Made by a program: the position numbers and the translations under genes. From Pseudoduganella flava (lineage in GTDB: Bacteria; Pseudomonadota; Gammaproteobacteria; Burkholderiales; Burkholderiaceae_D), in assembly GCF_007830495.1 (NCBI RefSeq), contig NZ_VLKW01000021.1, positions 1 through 38,788 of the forward strand: a stretch of DNA of 38,788 nt. The letters are read 5' to 3'. This document shows positions 19,407 through 26,962 of the stretch, in pieces (the first letter of the stretch is position 1; the number at the start of each line of letters is the position of its first letter). The notes under the pieces were generated by a model. It saw only the letters and a list, made by a program, of their open reading frames with translations. It was not told the DNA's origin and did not search any database.

Positions 19407-20030
19407 ATGATCGCTTCAGCCCTGTTTTCTCCCGCCCAGCAAAAACTGTTGGGCTTGCTGTTCGTCCGCGTGAACGAGGGTTTTCACCTGAACGAAATCA
19501 TGCGCCTGACGGGCCTGGGCAGCGCATCCGCGCAGCGTGAGCTGAAACGGCTGCACGAATCCGGGTTGATCCTGTCGGAGCGGATCGGCAACGTGCGCCG
19601 CTTTCGGCCGAACAAGGACAGCCCCGTGTACGAGGAATTGGCGAGCATCGTCAAGAAAACCTTCGGCGTCATCAGCGTGCTGCATTCGACGCTGGCGCCG
19701 ATGCGCCGCTCGCTGAATGTCGCTTTCGTCTACGGTAAAACGGCACAGGAGCAGGAAGCGTCCAGCGACCCTGTCGAATTACTGCTGATCGGCGAAAACA
19801 CGACGTATGGCGAATTGCTGAACCGTTTGCCGGTGGCGGAGCGGCTGCTCCGTCGCAAAATCAATCCGAACCTGTACACGCTGCCGGATTTCCAGCGGCG
19901 CTTGCGTGAGCAGCAGGGATTCATCATGCGGGTGCTGGAAGAGCGCAAGATCTTCGTGCTGGGCGATGAAACGGATCTCGACCGGATCGTACAGGAGGCA
20001 CAACATGGAGAAACGGTACCGGACCTTTAA
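19407..20030 (+). CDS. Winged-helix regulator with degenerate nucleotidyltransferase-like domain
   Basis: The 207-residue product has an N-terminal winged helix-turn-helix (LFSPAQQKLLGLLFVRVNEGFHLNEIMRLTGLGSASAQRELKRL, about residues 6–50, then the wing ILSERIGNVRRFRPNKDSP). Next comes a region shaped like the minimal nucleotidyltransferases found behind such HTH domains. The expected GSxARGE catalytic motif is replaced by VYGKTAQEQEAS, and the paired aspartates are not preserved (SSDPVELLLIG). It therefore probably binds a ligand or partner rather than transferring nucleotides. I chose ATG 19407 because the HTH starts directly after it. Its stop overlaps the DUF962 gene by 26 bases, whose ribosome-binding site lies inside this gene. 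Confidence 0.78.
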   Translation: MIASALFSPAQQKLLGLLFVRVNEGFHLNEIMRLTGLGSASAQRELKRLHESGLILSERIGNVRRFRPNKDSPVYEELASIVKKTFGVISVLHSTLAPMRRSLNVAFVYGKTAQEQEASSDPVELLLIGENTTYGELLNRLPVAERLLRRKINPNLYTLPDFQRRLREQQGFIMRVLEERKIFVLGDETDLDRIVQEAQHGETVPDL

Positions 20031-20310
20031 GGAGTTCTATCCGTTCTACCTGGCCGAGCATGCGCACCCGGTATGTCGCCGGCTGCATTTCATCGGTTCG
20101 AGCCTCGTGCTGATTATCCTCGCCGCCGCGCTGATGTCCGGACGCTATATGCTGCTGTGGCTGTTGCCGGTGGTGGGCTACGGTTTCGCGTGGGTCGGCC
20201 ATTTCTTTTTCGAACACAACCGGCCAGCCACGTTTCAATATCCGCTATTTAGCCTGATCGGGGATTGGGTAATGTTCCGCGATATGTTGACCGGTCGCCT
20301 GCGCCGGTAG
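20005..20310 (+). CDS. DUF962/Mpo1-like membrane protein
   Basis: The 101-residue product belongs to the DUF962 (Mpo1/YGL010w-like) family. The pattern is FYPFYLAEHAHPVCRRLHFIGSS near the start, two hydrophobic helices (LVLIILAAALMSG and LLWLLPVVGYGFAW), then VGHFFFEHNRPATFQYPLFSLIGDWVMF. The conserved histidines in EHAHP, RLHFIG, GHFFFEHNRP match those that bind iron in yeast Mpo1, a 2-hydroxy fatty acid dioxygenase. The bacterial role is not established, so lipid alpha-oxidation is only an inference. ATG 20005 is preceded by AGGAGG inside the upstream regulator gene. Its last 66 bases overlap the end of the convergent histidine kinase gene. Confidence 0.87.
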   Translation: MEKRYRTFKEFYPFYLAEHAHPVCRRLHFIGSSLVLIILAAALMSGRYMLLWLLPVVGYGFAWVGHFFFEHNRPATFQYPLFSLIGDWVMFRDMLTGRLRR

Positions 20311-21675
20311 CGCGCGCTCCTGCGGAAAGCCCAGCGCAAAGCGGGTGAACGCGCCCACTTCCGATTCGCACGCGATCGTGCCGCCGAAGGCCGTCACCAC
20401 CTTGTGGCAGAACGCCAGGCCCATGCCGGTGCCGCCGCCCGTCTTGCGGGTCGTGTAGAACGGCTCGAACACGTGCGGGAGCACGTCCGCCGCGATGCCG
20501 TGGCCCGTGTCCGTCACGACCAGCAGGTTCTGGTCGTCGCTGCGGTACGCTTCGACGACAACGGTGCCGCCGCCCTTCGTCTTCACCGCCTGCAGCGCAT
20601 TCTTCAGCAAGTTGTACAGCACGTACACGAGCAGCGTATCGGAGCCGTAGAAGCGGAAGTCCTCGCGCACCGCCACGCTGACCCGTTCCCGCTCGCGGTC
20701 CGTGAACGGGTAGCACGTCAGCGCTTCCTCGACCACCTGTTTCATCGAGTGCATCGCGAAGCTGTCGCGTTCCAGCGTGCCCACGCGCGCCGACGCCAGC
20801 AGCATGTCGACGATGAAGTTCGAGCGCGACACCTCCGCCTCGATGTGCTGAGCGATCTCGCTCAGGTATTCGAGCTGGGCATCGTTCAGCCCGGGCGCCT
20901 GCGAACGGCGGTAGCCGGCGATCAGTTCCGGCAGGCTGCGCGCCAGTACGCGCGACTGGCTGCGGATCGTCGCCAGCGGCGTCCTTACCTCGTGCGCGAT
21001 GCTGGCTGCGGTGGCCAGCGGATCGGCCAGCAGGTTGTGGCGCACCATCGCCTGGGCGATCAGGCCGAGGCTGACTGCAATGAAGAGCACGCCCGGCGGA
21101 TACGTTTCAAAGCCGTAGTTGCACAGGTAATCCACGGCCGCGCCGAAGTAGATCAGGATGCTGACGAGGCAATAGCGCAGCCGCGCCTTTTCCGTCGACA
21201 GCGCCACCTGCTGGCGGCGATACAGCAGATACAGGCCGCGCATCACGACGATGACCGTCTGCAGCAGGTGCACCGAATGCAGCCAGCCCGCCTTCGGGTA
21301 GTAGCCGAAGAAATAGCTGTACAGGCCGGACAGGAACCAGTCCGTCGTGGGGATCAGCACGGCCAGCACGCAGGCCACCGCATAGCTGGCCTGCACGAGC
21401 GGGCGTTCGCTGCGCCGGCCCGTCAGCTCGGCGATGAAGTGGTACAGCGTGGTGGGCAGGAACAGGATCGGCAGGTAGCCGAGGCGGGCCAGCATCAGCG
21501 CCGTTTCGTAATTGCTGACCTGGAACATCAACGCCCAGGTGGCTTGCCAGCTGAAGGTGGTGATGCAGATCAGGAAGAACGTCAGGCTGACGCGGTTGGC
21601 GCCGCGCGAATTGAGCACGTAAGCGCCGTAGCTGATGAACACGAGTGACACCAGTCCCGGCAAGATCGAATACAT
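20245..21675 (-). CDS. Seven-TM sensor histidine kinase
   Basis: This is a 476-residue sensor kinase without a receiver domain. Seven hydrophobic segments fill residues 3–212, resembling the HisKA_7TM input module. A HisKA domain follows with the phosphoacceptor H228 in SIAHEVRTPLATI. The HATPase domain carries the N box (LYNLLKNALQAV), G1 (VTDTGHGIA), F box (FEPFYTTRKTGGG) and G2 (GTGMGLAF). All catalytic motifs look intact. No response regulator gene is in the window. A membrane-buried sensor of this type suggests a hydrophobic or small-molecule signal. GAGGAG precedes the start. The gene is divergent from the thioesterase gene, and its 3' end overlaps the DUF962 gene by 66 bases. Confidence 0.93.
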   Translation of the reverse strand: MYSILPGLVSLVFISYGAYVLNSRGANRVSLTFFLICITTFSWQATWALMFQVSNYETALMLARLGYLPILFLPTTLYHFIAELTGRRSERPLVQASYAVACVLAVLIPTTDWFLSGLYSYFFGYYPKAGWLHSVHLLQTVIVVMRGLYLLYRRQQVALSTEKARLRYCLVSILIYFGAAVDYLCNYGFETYPPGVLFIAVSLGLIAQAMVRHNLLADPLATAASIAHEVRTPLATIRSQSRVLARSLPELIAGYRRSQAPGLNDAQLEYLSEIAQHIEAEVSRSNFIVDMLLASARVGTLERDSFAMHSMKQVVEEALTCYPFTDRERERVSVAVREDFRFYGSDTLLVYVLYNLLKNALQAVKTKGGGTVVVEAYRSDDQNLLVVTDTGHGIAADVLPHVFEPFYTTRKTGGGTGMGLAFCHKVVTAFGGTIACESEVGAFTRFALGFPQERALPAQATGQHIAEHYPIPDQAK

Positions 21676-21882
21676 GCGCGCTCCTCGGGCAGACTACCAA
21701 CATTAGACAGGCAAGCGATCTTAACAACAGAAACTGCGGATGTGTCCGCTACCATCCCGGTAATCAACGAAGCATTGCGTTTAGTCAAAAGTGCGTCATG
21801 CTTCTCGGCAAAAAGTAGAGGCGTCCGGAACTGCTGGACAATTGCAGGGGCCGGCTAAAACCACTTCTAGGGAGATACAAAA
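21676..21882. promoter_or_regulatory. Shared control region between the kinase and thioesterase genes
   Basis: These 207 bases separate two divergent start codons and must hold both promoters. It contains a weak TGGACA (21835–21840) with TAAAAC (21856–21861) at a short 15-bp spacing for the plus-strand gene, and an inverted repeat GTCC/GGAC around 21820–21840. No operator is convincingly defined. Confidence 0.4.
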
Positions 21883-22338
21883 ATGTACATGCACGCCAAC
21901 GTAGCGAACGATGCACAGACCGATGCCGAGTTGACCTTCCACCACCAGCTGTCGATCTACCTGAAGGATTCGAACGCGTATGGCAATACGTATTTTGCGC
22001 GTTATTTCGAGTGGCAGGGCATCTGCCGCGAAAAATGGTTCTACGAGTGCATTTCACGCGACATGTTGCAGCAGGAGGGCGTGTTCATCACGAAGCACGC
22101 ACAGCAGGACTATCTGCACGAGACGTTCCCGTTCCAGGAAGTCACATGCGAGGTGAACACCTATGACGTCAAGCGCTGCTCGTTCTGGCTGGAGTTCCGC
22201 TTCTATGCGAACGGCGACCTGGTGTCGGTGGGGCGGCAGCAGATCGTCTTCGCCAGCCACACGAAACGTATCAAGGCGCTGCCGGAACTGGTGTTGAAGC
22301 GCATCGGCCGCTATGCGATGACGAAGCCCACGCAGTGA
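21883..22338 (+). CDS. Hotdog-fold acyl thioesterase, resembling enediyne-type (CalE7-like) enzymes
   Basis: The 151-residue product has the hotdog thioesterase pattern. Its segment KDSNAYGNTYFARYFEWQG, followed by ICREKWFYECI, resembles the GN-x-Y...WQG-x-CRE signature I recall for the enediyne thioesterases CalE7/DynE7, which release polyketide chains from a carrier protein. Ordinary YbgC-like enzymes have a D-x-x-G-x-V-Y motif here; DSNAYGNTYF is close to it. The substrate is therefore an acyl-CoA or acyl-carrier thioester, not defined further. AGGGAG (21869–21874) lies 8 bases before ATG 21883. A second ATG (21889) is an alternative start. It stands alone and is divergent from a seven-TM histidine kinase. 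No polyketide synthase is nearby. Confidence 0.82.
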   Translation: MYMHANVANDAQTDAELTFHHQLSIYLKDSNAYGNTYFARYFEWQGICREKWFYECISRDMLQQEGVFITKHAQQDYLHETFPFQEVTCEVNTYDVKRCSFWLEFRFYANGDLVSVGRQQIVFASHTKRIKALPELVLKRIGRYAMTKPTQ

Positions 22339-22489
22339 CCGGCCGCGAGTCCGGCCCGGCCCCAACGATGCCGCGCCCCAAGGACTCCCACACCGGGCAG
22401 GCCCGCCGCCACAGCGCGCGAGCCCCGACGACAGATGCCCAAGCAATGCATCGCATCGTCTGCCCCGGAGACATGTTGCACACCGCCGG

Positions 22490-24304
22490 TCAGCGCACCT
22501 GTTGCTGCGCGATCCAGTGGTCGATCTTTGCTTCAAGCAGACTGAGCGGCAAGGTGCCGTCGCCCAGCACCTGTTCATGGAACGCAGGCAGGCTGAATTT
22601 CTCGCCCAGCGCCTGTTGTGCCCGCTGGCGCAATTCCATGATCTTCAACGCACCGATCTTGTACGCGAGCGCCTGACCTGGCCACGCCATATAGCGTTCC
22701 GTTTCGCTTTTCGCCACCGCGTCGTACCCCAGCGTATCCTTCATGTACTGGATCGTCTGTTCGCGCGTCCAGCCCTTCGCATGCATGCCCGTGTCGACCA
22801 CGAGACGCGTCGCGCGCAGCAATTCGTCGTTCAGGTGGCCGAAATACTGGGCCGGATCGTCGAACAGCCGCATCTCGCGGCCCAGCGTTTCCGCATACAG
22901 CGCCCAGCCTTCCGTGAATGCCGTGTTACCGCCGAACTTGCGGAAGTTAGGCAAACCCAGTTCCTGCATCAGCGCGATGTGGAAGTGGTGGCCCGGCTTG
23001 CCTTCGTGCAGGAACAGCGTCGTCATGCCCGTGCTGCCGTACTTCGTCGGATCGGTGACGACGGACCAGAACACGCCCGGCCGCGAGCCGTCCGCGGCAG
23101 GCGCCGTGTAGTGGTCGGACGCCGTGTCGCGCGACAGTTCCGGTTCCAGGCGCAGGTCGAGCTTGGCCTTCGGCAGCAGCGTGAACATGGCCGGCAGCTT
23201 CTCGTCCAGCACGCCGTTCAGCTTGCGGTAGACAGCCTGCACCTCGTCTTCCGTCTTGAACGGGAAGAAGCGCGGCTGCTGCGACACCCACACGGGCAGG
23301 CCGGCCGGCGGGCCGTTGTAGCCCAGCTGCGGGCCCAGCTTCGCGAACTCGCCCTGGATGCGCGCCACTTCCTTCAGGCCGATCTCGTGGATCGCCTCGG
23401 GAGTCAGGTCCGTCGTCGTCGAGTCCGCCACGCGTGCTTCGTACCAGGCGCGGCCGTTCGGTACGGCCGACAGGCCCGTCGACGTGCGGCAAGCCGGGAT
23501 GTATTCCTGTTCCAGGAAGGTGGCCAGGCGTGCCAGTGCCGGCTGCAGCTGCGTCACGGCGACGCGGTAGTCGGCCGTCAGGCTGGCCTTGTCGGCGGTG
23601 GAAAACGCCGCCGGCATCTTCGTCACAGGCGTGTAGTAGATGCTCTGCTCGGGCGTTGCCGCGACCAGCTTCTGGAACTGCGGCAGCGCGGAAATCATGA
23701 TCGCCTTCGGCTGCGTGACGCCGGTGCGCATGCCTTCCTTCATGTTGACGATCGCCTGGTCGAGCCATGCCGGCAGCTGCTTCAGGCGGTTCAGGTAGGC
23801 GCGGTACTGCTTCACGGTCGTCAGCGGCTGCGACGCTTCGCCGCTCGCGTAATTGGCCAGCGTCACCGGCAGGCTGTCCATCTGCGACAGCGGCAGCAGG
23901 TGGCCCGGGTACGGTTCGAAGGACAGCAGCGTCTTCAGCTCGAACGCCAGCACGTCGTAGTTGATCTGGTCGCGGTGCGTCAGCTTGCGGCGGTCGATCG
24001 CCTGCAGGCGGCGCGTGTAGTCGCGGTAGCGCGCGTACTGTCTGGCCCGCTCGGCCGGCGCGATCGCCATGCCGATCTGGTCGTCGAAGCGGTTGTCGCC
24101 GTTCTCGGTAGCGCCGACGGGTTCGAAGCGGGCGACGGCGTCGTAATACTCGTCCGCCAGTTTCAGGAAACGCTTACTTTCAGCCGCGGACACGGCGGCC
24201 GAGACTTTGCCGGCGGCCGCGGCGGGCGGCGTGGCGGCATGGAGTGGGCTGAAGGCGAGCAGCAGGGCGGCGGCCAGCGTGCCGAGAGTGAGGCGGGACG
24301 TCAT
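22490..24304 (-). CDS. DUF885 family protein, predicted exported metallohydrolase
   Basis: The 604-residue product matches the DUF885 family in length and motifs. A signal peptide is visible (MTSRLTLGTLAAALLLAFSPLHAA). The signature HEGKPGHHFHIAL, with H433, E434, H439 and H440, looks like a gluzincin-type metal site, and TEGWALYAETLG follows downstream as in the family. Members are thought to be peptidases or amidohydrolases, but few are characterised. I chose the ATG at 24304 because the signal peptide begins there. An ATG 12 codons upstream is possible, but it would place polar residues before the signal. The open frame continuing further upstream runs antisense to the PEP-CTERM gene and is not coding. 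The gene is convergent with the thioesterase gene. Confidence 0.9.
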   Translation of the reverse strand: MTSRLTLGTLAAALLLAFSPLHAATPPAAAAGKVSAAVSAAESKRFLKLADEYYDAVARFEPVGATENGDNRFDDQIGMAIAPAERARQYARYRDYTRRLQAIDRRKLTHRDQINYDVLAFELKTLLSFEPYPGHLLPLSQMDSLPVTLANYASGEASQPLTTVKQYRAYLNRLKQLPAWLDQAIVNMKEGMRTGVTQPKAIMISALPQFQKLVAATPEQSIYYTPVTKMPAAFSTADKASLTADYRVAVTQLQPALARLATFLEQEYIPACRTSTGLSAVPNGRAWYEARVADSTTTDLTPEAIHEIGLKEVARIQGEFAKLGPQLGYNGPPAGLPVWVSQQPRFFPFKTEDEVQAVYRKLNGVLDEKLPAMFTLLPKAKLDLRLEPELSRDTASDHYTAPAADGSRPGVFWSVVTDPTKYGSTGMTTLFLHEGKPGHHFHIALMQELGLPNFRKFGGNTAFTEGWALYAETLGREMRLFDDPAQYFGHLNDELLRATRLVVDTGMHAKGWTREQTIQYMKDTLGYDAVAKSETERYMAWPGQALAYKIGALKIMELRQRAQQALGEKFSLPAFHEQVLGDGTLPLSLLEAKIDHWIAQQQVR

Positions 24305-24436
24305 GGGCAATCGTTGAATGGTTGGAAACCGCGCAAGCATAAGCGATCTGTCGGGCCAGGGAAACGGGTTTGTCGCCAACCATCCGGCAAATTGTATTTG
24401 TTTGTCGTTTTGATATTGCTCAGGGCGCAATCTGCT

Positions 24437-24462
24437 TAAAATGGTTGCGTACACAACCGCAA
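24437..24462 (+). promoter_or_regulatory. Possible −10 and overlapping inverted repeats before the PEP-CTERM gene
   Basis: TAAAAT (24437–24442) is a candidate −10. The best −35 candidates are TTGATA (21-bp spacer) and TTGCTC (15-bp spacer), neither ideal. Just downstream, GGTTG/CAACC (24443–24458) and TTGCG/CGCAA (24445–24462) form nested inverted repeats that could be an operator. No sigma-54 type site, which is often found before PEP-CTERM genes, was recognised. Confidence 0.35.
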
Positions 24463-24490
24463 ATCCATCCATAACAAAAGGGGAAAACCG

Positions 24491-25165
24491 ATGAAGAAAG
24501 CAATGGGGATCGCGTTGCTTGCAAGCAGTGCCATCCTGGCGCCGCTGCACGCTTACGCGGCACAGGTCGATTGGGTCCAATGGAACAGTACCGGCAGTGC
24601 CGGCTCGTTCAGCCAGGGCGGCGTCAGTATCGGGGTGACGGCAAACGCCCAGCTCAAGGGTGTGGACTACACGGATTATTACAGCGCCTTCCCGGGTACC
24701 TACCTGAGCGCCGCGGTCAGTAACGGCCCGGGCACGGACGGCGTGCTGCAGTTCACGGGCGGATCGAGCGCCGTGCACCACATCAGCTTCTCGCAGGCGG
24801 TCGTCAATCCTTACATCGCGATCATCAGCCTGGGCCAGGCGAGCGAGCAGGCGTCGTTCGACTTCGTCGACGTCGGCAATATCTCGCTGATCAGCTCCGG
24901 GCCCGGCAACTGGGGCAACGGCATGTTGAGGGTCGAGGGCGGCAGCGTGATCGGCGAGGAAGGTTCCGGCGTGATCCGCCTGTCCGGCACCTTCACTGAC
25001 CTGTATTTCACGACGCCCGTCTACGAGGATTGGTATGGCATGACCGTCGGTGTCGCGGCGGCAGTGCCGGAACCGGGCACCTGGGGCATGCTGGCCGCCG
25101 GCGGCGCCGTGCTGGGCCTGATGGGCCGCCGCCGCCGCAACGACAAGCTCGGACTGCCGCGTTGA
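24491..25165 (+). CDS. PEP-CTERM sorting-domain protein
   Basis: The 224-residue product has an N-terminal signal peptide (MKKAMGIALLASSAILAPLHAYA) and a Gly/Ser-rich, beta-type middle region. It ends with the exosortase recognition tail: VPEPGTWGML at residues 192–201, a hydrophobic helix (AAGGAVLGLMG) and a basic cluster (RRRR). Such proteins are processed by the membrane exosortase EpsH/XrtA and go to the cell surface or the exopolysaccharide matrix. The passenger domain is not recognised. GGGG lies about 9 bases before ATG 24491. No exosortase gene is in the window. Only 13 bases separate its stop from that of the convergent HPP gene. Confidence 0.9.
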   Translation: MKKAMGIALLASSAILAPLHAYAAQVDWVQWNSTGSAGSFSQGGVSIGVTANAQLKGVDYTDYYSAFPGTYLSAAVSNGPGTDGVLQFTGGSSAVHHISFSQAVVNPYIAIISLGQASEQASFDFVDVGNISLISSGPGNWGNGMLRVEGGSVIGEEGSGVIRLSGTFTDLYFTTPVYEDWYGMTVGVAAAVPEPGTWGMLAAGGAVLGLMGRRRRNDKLGLPR

Positions 25166-25178
25166 AGTAAAACCTGGC

Positions 25179-26366
25179 TCAGCCCGCGTTGCGCGCCGGC
25201 TGTGCCTCGGCCAGGCGGTGCTCGTACAGCGCCGCCACCACGTCCGATTGCGTGACGATGCCGGCAAAGCGCTGCTCCCCGTCGACGATGGGGATGTGGT
25301 GCAGGCCGGCATCGGCCATCAGCGGCACCAGGTCCACGATCGGCGTATCGAGTTGCGCCACGCGGGGCCGCGGCGTCATGATCTGCCCCACCACTTCCGC
25401 CTTTTCCGAATGCGTCGTGCCCGACGGGCGCAGGAATTGCGTCAGCTTCGTGCGCATGTCGCCAGACTCGTCCAGGCCGCTGTGCTTCAGGAAGTCGCTT
25501 TGCGTGACGATGCCGATCACCCGGCGCGCCGGATTGAGCACGGGCAGCGCCGCGATATGGTGGCTGCGCATCTGCCGCCACGCTTCCTGCAGCGGGCTGG
25601 CGAACTCGGCCGTCACGACGTCGCGCGACATGATGTCCCCGCACGTGATCACGCCGAAGCGGCGCTGGTAGGCGCGCAATTCCGTCTGCAGGAACAGCGC
25701 TTCCAGGTCGTCCCGGCTGATGTCCAGCACCTGGCCGTAACGGCGCAGCACGGCATCGAGGTCTTCCGGCTTGAAGCCCAGGCGCACGGTCGGCACCTCG
25801 TCTTTCGTTGCGTGCGGGTTCGGGTGCGCGAGTACCTGCGCGTGCGGATAGCGCCGTCCCGTCAGGTTGTTGTAGACGATCGCCGCGGCCACCAGCAGCA
25901 CCGAGTCGAGCAGCACAGGGCCCAGCGCGAACGAGAAGCCGGCTGCGTGCACGGCGGGGCCGCCGATGACGGCCGTCAGCGCCGCCGCGCCGCCGGGCGG
26001 GTGCAGGCAGCGCAGCGTGAACATCACGGCGATCGCCAGCGCCGTACCGAGGGCGGCGAGCGCGGCGGGTGGCAGCGTGTCGCCCAGCCAGCGCGCGCAG
26101 GCGGCGCCAACCAGCGTGGAGATGACGTTGCCGCCGACCACCGACCACGGCTGGGCCAGCGGGCTGGCGGGCAGGCAGAACAGCAGTACCGACGACGCCC
26201 CCATCGGCGCGACGAGCCAGATCGCGTGCTCGCCGAGCATCAGGTGGGCGCACAGGCCCGTGATGAAGAGTCCCAGCAGCGCACCGGCGCTGGCGCGCAG
26301 GCGTTCGGCGGTGCTGGCCGTGCCGGGTGCGGGCAGCAGCGCGCTAAATAAAGATCTTACATGCAT
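25179..26366 (-). CDS. HPP family membrane protein with two CBS domains
   Basis: The 395-residue product has an HPP domain of about four transmembrane helices (GALLGLFITGLCAHLML through LLDSVLLVAAAIVYNNLTGR), including MGASSVLLF and the family-naming LHPPGGAAALTA. A cytoplasmic CBS pair follows (DIMSRDVVTAEFASPLQEAWRQM and QIMTPRPRVAQLDTPIVDLVPLM, ending GIVTQSDVVAALY). HPP proteins have been linked to nitrite transport in plastids and cyanobacteria, while CBS pairs bind adenosyl nucleotides. The substrate here is unknown. I prefer ATG 26366 (MHVRSLFSALLPAPG). An ATG at 26393 would overlap the upstream Lrp-type gene by 20 bases. Both genes point the same way and are probably co-transcribed. 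Confidence 0.88.
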   Translation of the reverse strand: MHVRSLFSALLPAPGTASTAERLRASAGALLGLFITGLCAHLMLGEHAIWLVAPMGASSVLLFCLPASPLAQPWSVVGGNVISTLVGAACARWLGDTLPPAALAALGTALAIAVMFTLRCLHPPGGAAALTAVIGGPAVHAAGFSFALGPVLLDSVLLVAAAIVYNNLTGRRYPHAQVLAHPNPHATKDEVPTVRLGFKPEDLDAVLRRYGQVLDISRDDLEALFLQTELRAYQRRFGVITCGDIMSRDVVTAEFASPLQEAWRQMRSHHIAALPVLNPARRVIGIVTQSDFLKHSGLDESGDMRTKLTQFLRPSGTTHSEKAEVVGQIMTPRPRVAQLDTPIVDLVPLMADAGLHHIPIVDGEQRFAGIVTQSDVVAALYEHRLAEAQPARNAG

Positions 26367-26373
26367 CTTTGAA

Positions 26374-26862
26374 TTATCCCACGGCAGCCCCATGCGCGAC
26401 CAGATCCAGCGGTAACGCTGTCGTGTACTTGATCTGTTCCATCGAGAACGCGGACGACACGCCGGTCAGGTTGGCGACCCGGATCAGCCGTTTGTAGAAG
26501 CGGTCGTAGCCCTCGATGTCCGTCGTGACTACCTTCAGCAGGTAGTCGACGTCGCCGCTCATCCGGTGAAATTCCATTACCTCCGGCAGCGCGACGACGG
26601 CGGCGGCGAACTTCGCCAGCCACTTCTCGTCGTGCTGGCTGGTGCGCACGCTGACGAACACGGTGACGGGCAGGCCCGCCTTGCGGCGGTTGACGAGGGC
26701 GACGCGGCTGTCCAGGTAGCCTTCGTCCTGCAGCCGTTTCAGGCGCTTCCAGCACGGCGTGCTGGTCAGGCCGACCCGCTCGGCCAGCTCGGCCACGGAC
26801 AGCGTGCCGTCCACCTGCAGCGCGCCCAATATCGCGTAATCAAACTTGTCGAGATCGTTCAT
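26374..26862 (-). CDS. Lrp/AsnC family transcriptional regulator
   Basis: The 162-residue product has the Lrp layout. An N-terminal winged helix-turn-helix (FDYAILGALQVDGTLSVAELAERVGLTSTPCWKRLKRLQDEGYL, about residues 7–51) is followed by a RAM effector domain (VTVFVSVRTSQHDEKWLAKF, then MSGDVDYLLKVVTTDIEGYDRFYKRL). Such regulators respond to amino acids and often control neighbouring genes. GGGAAA precedes the start codon. It is divergent from the cysteine desulfurase fusion gene across 100 bases and lies 7 bases upstream of the HPP gene. A sensible guess is that it senses cysteine or another amino acid and controls one or both neighbours; this is inference. Confidence 0.92.
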   Translation of the reverse strand: MNDLDKFDYAILGALQVDGTLSVAELAERVGLTSTPCWKRLKRLQDEGYLDSRVALVNRRKAGLPVTVFVSVRTSQHDEKWLAKFAAAVVALPEVMEFHRMSGDVDYLLKVVTTDIEGYDRFYKRLIRVANLTGVSSAFSMEQIKYTTALPLDLVAHGAAVG

Positions 26863-26962
26863 TTTAAAATTTCCCGGTTAAGTAGCATGTTTATGCCAAT
26901 TATCGGCTGAAAGAAGAGGTTTTTGGGATAAATGCTCCGGGCTGATTGCTTAAGCTATCCGG

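Noticed and set aside
22339..22489. Search for a terminator in the convergent thioesterase–DUF885 spacer
   Set aside because: GC-rich inverted fragments exist, but none has a T-tract on either strand, so no terminator was called.
24305..25312. Upstream extension of the DUF885 frame to 25312
   Set aside because: It would run antisense through the PEP-CTERM gene. A signal peptide begins at 24304, which fixes the true start.
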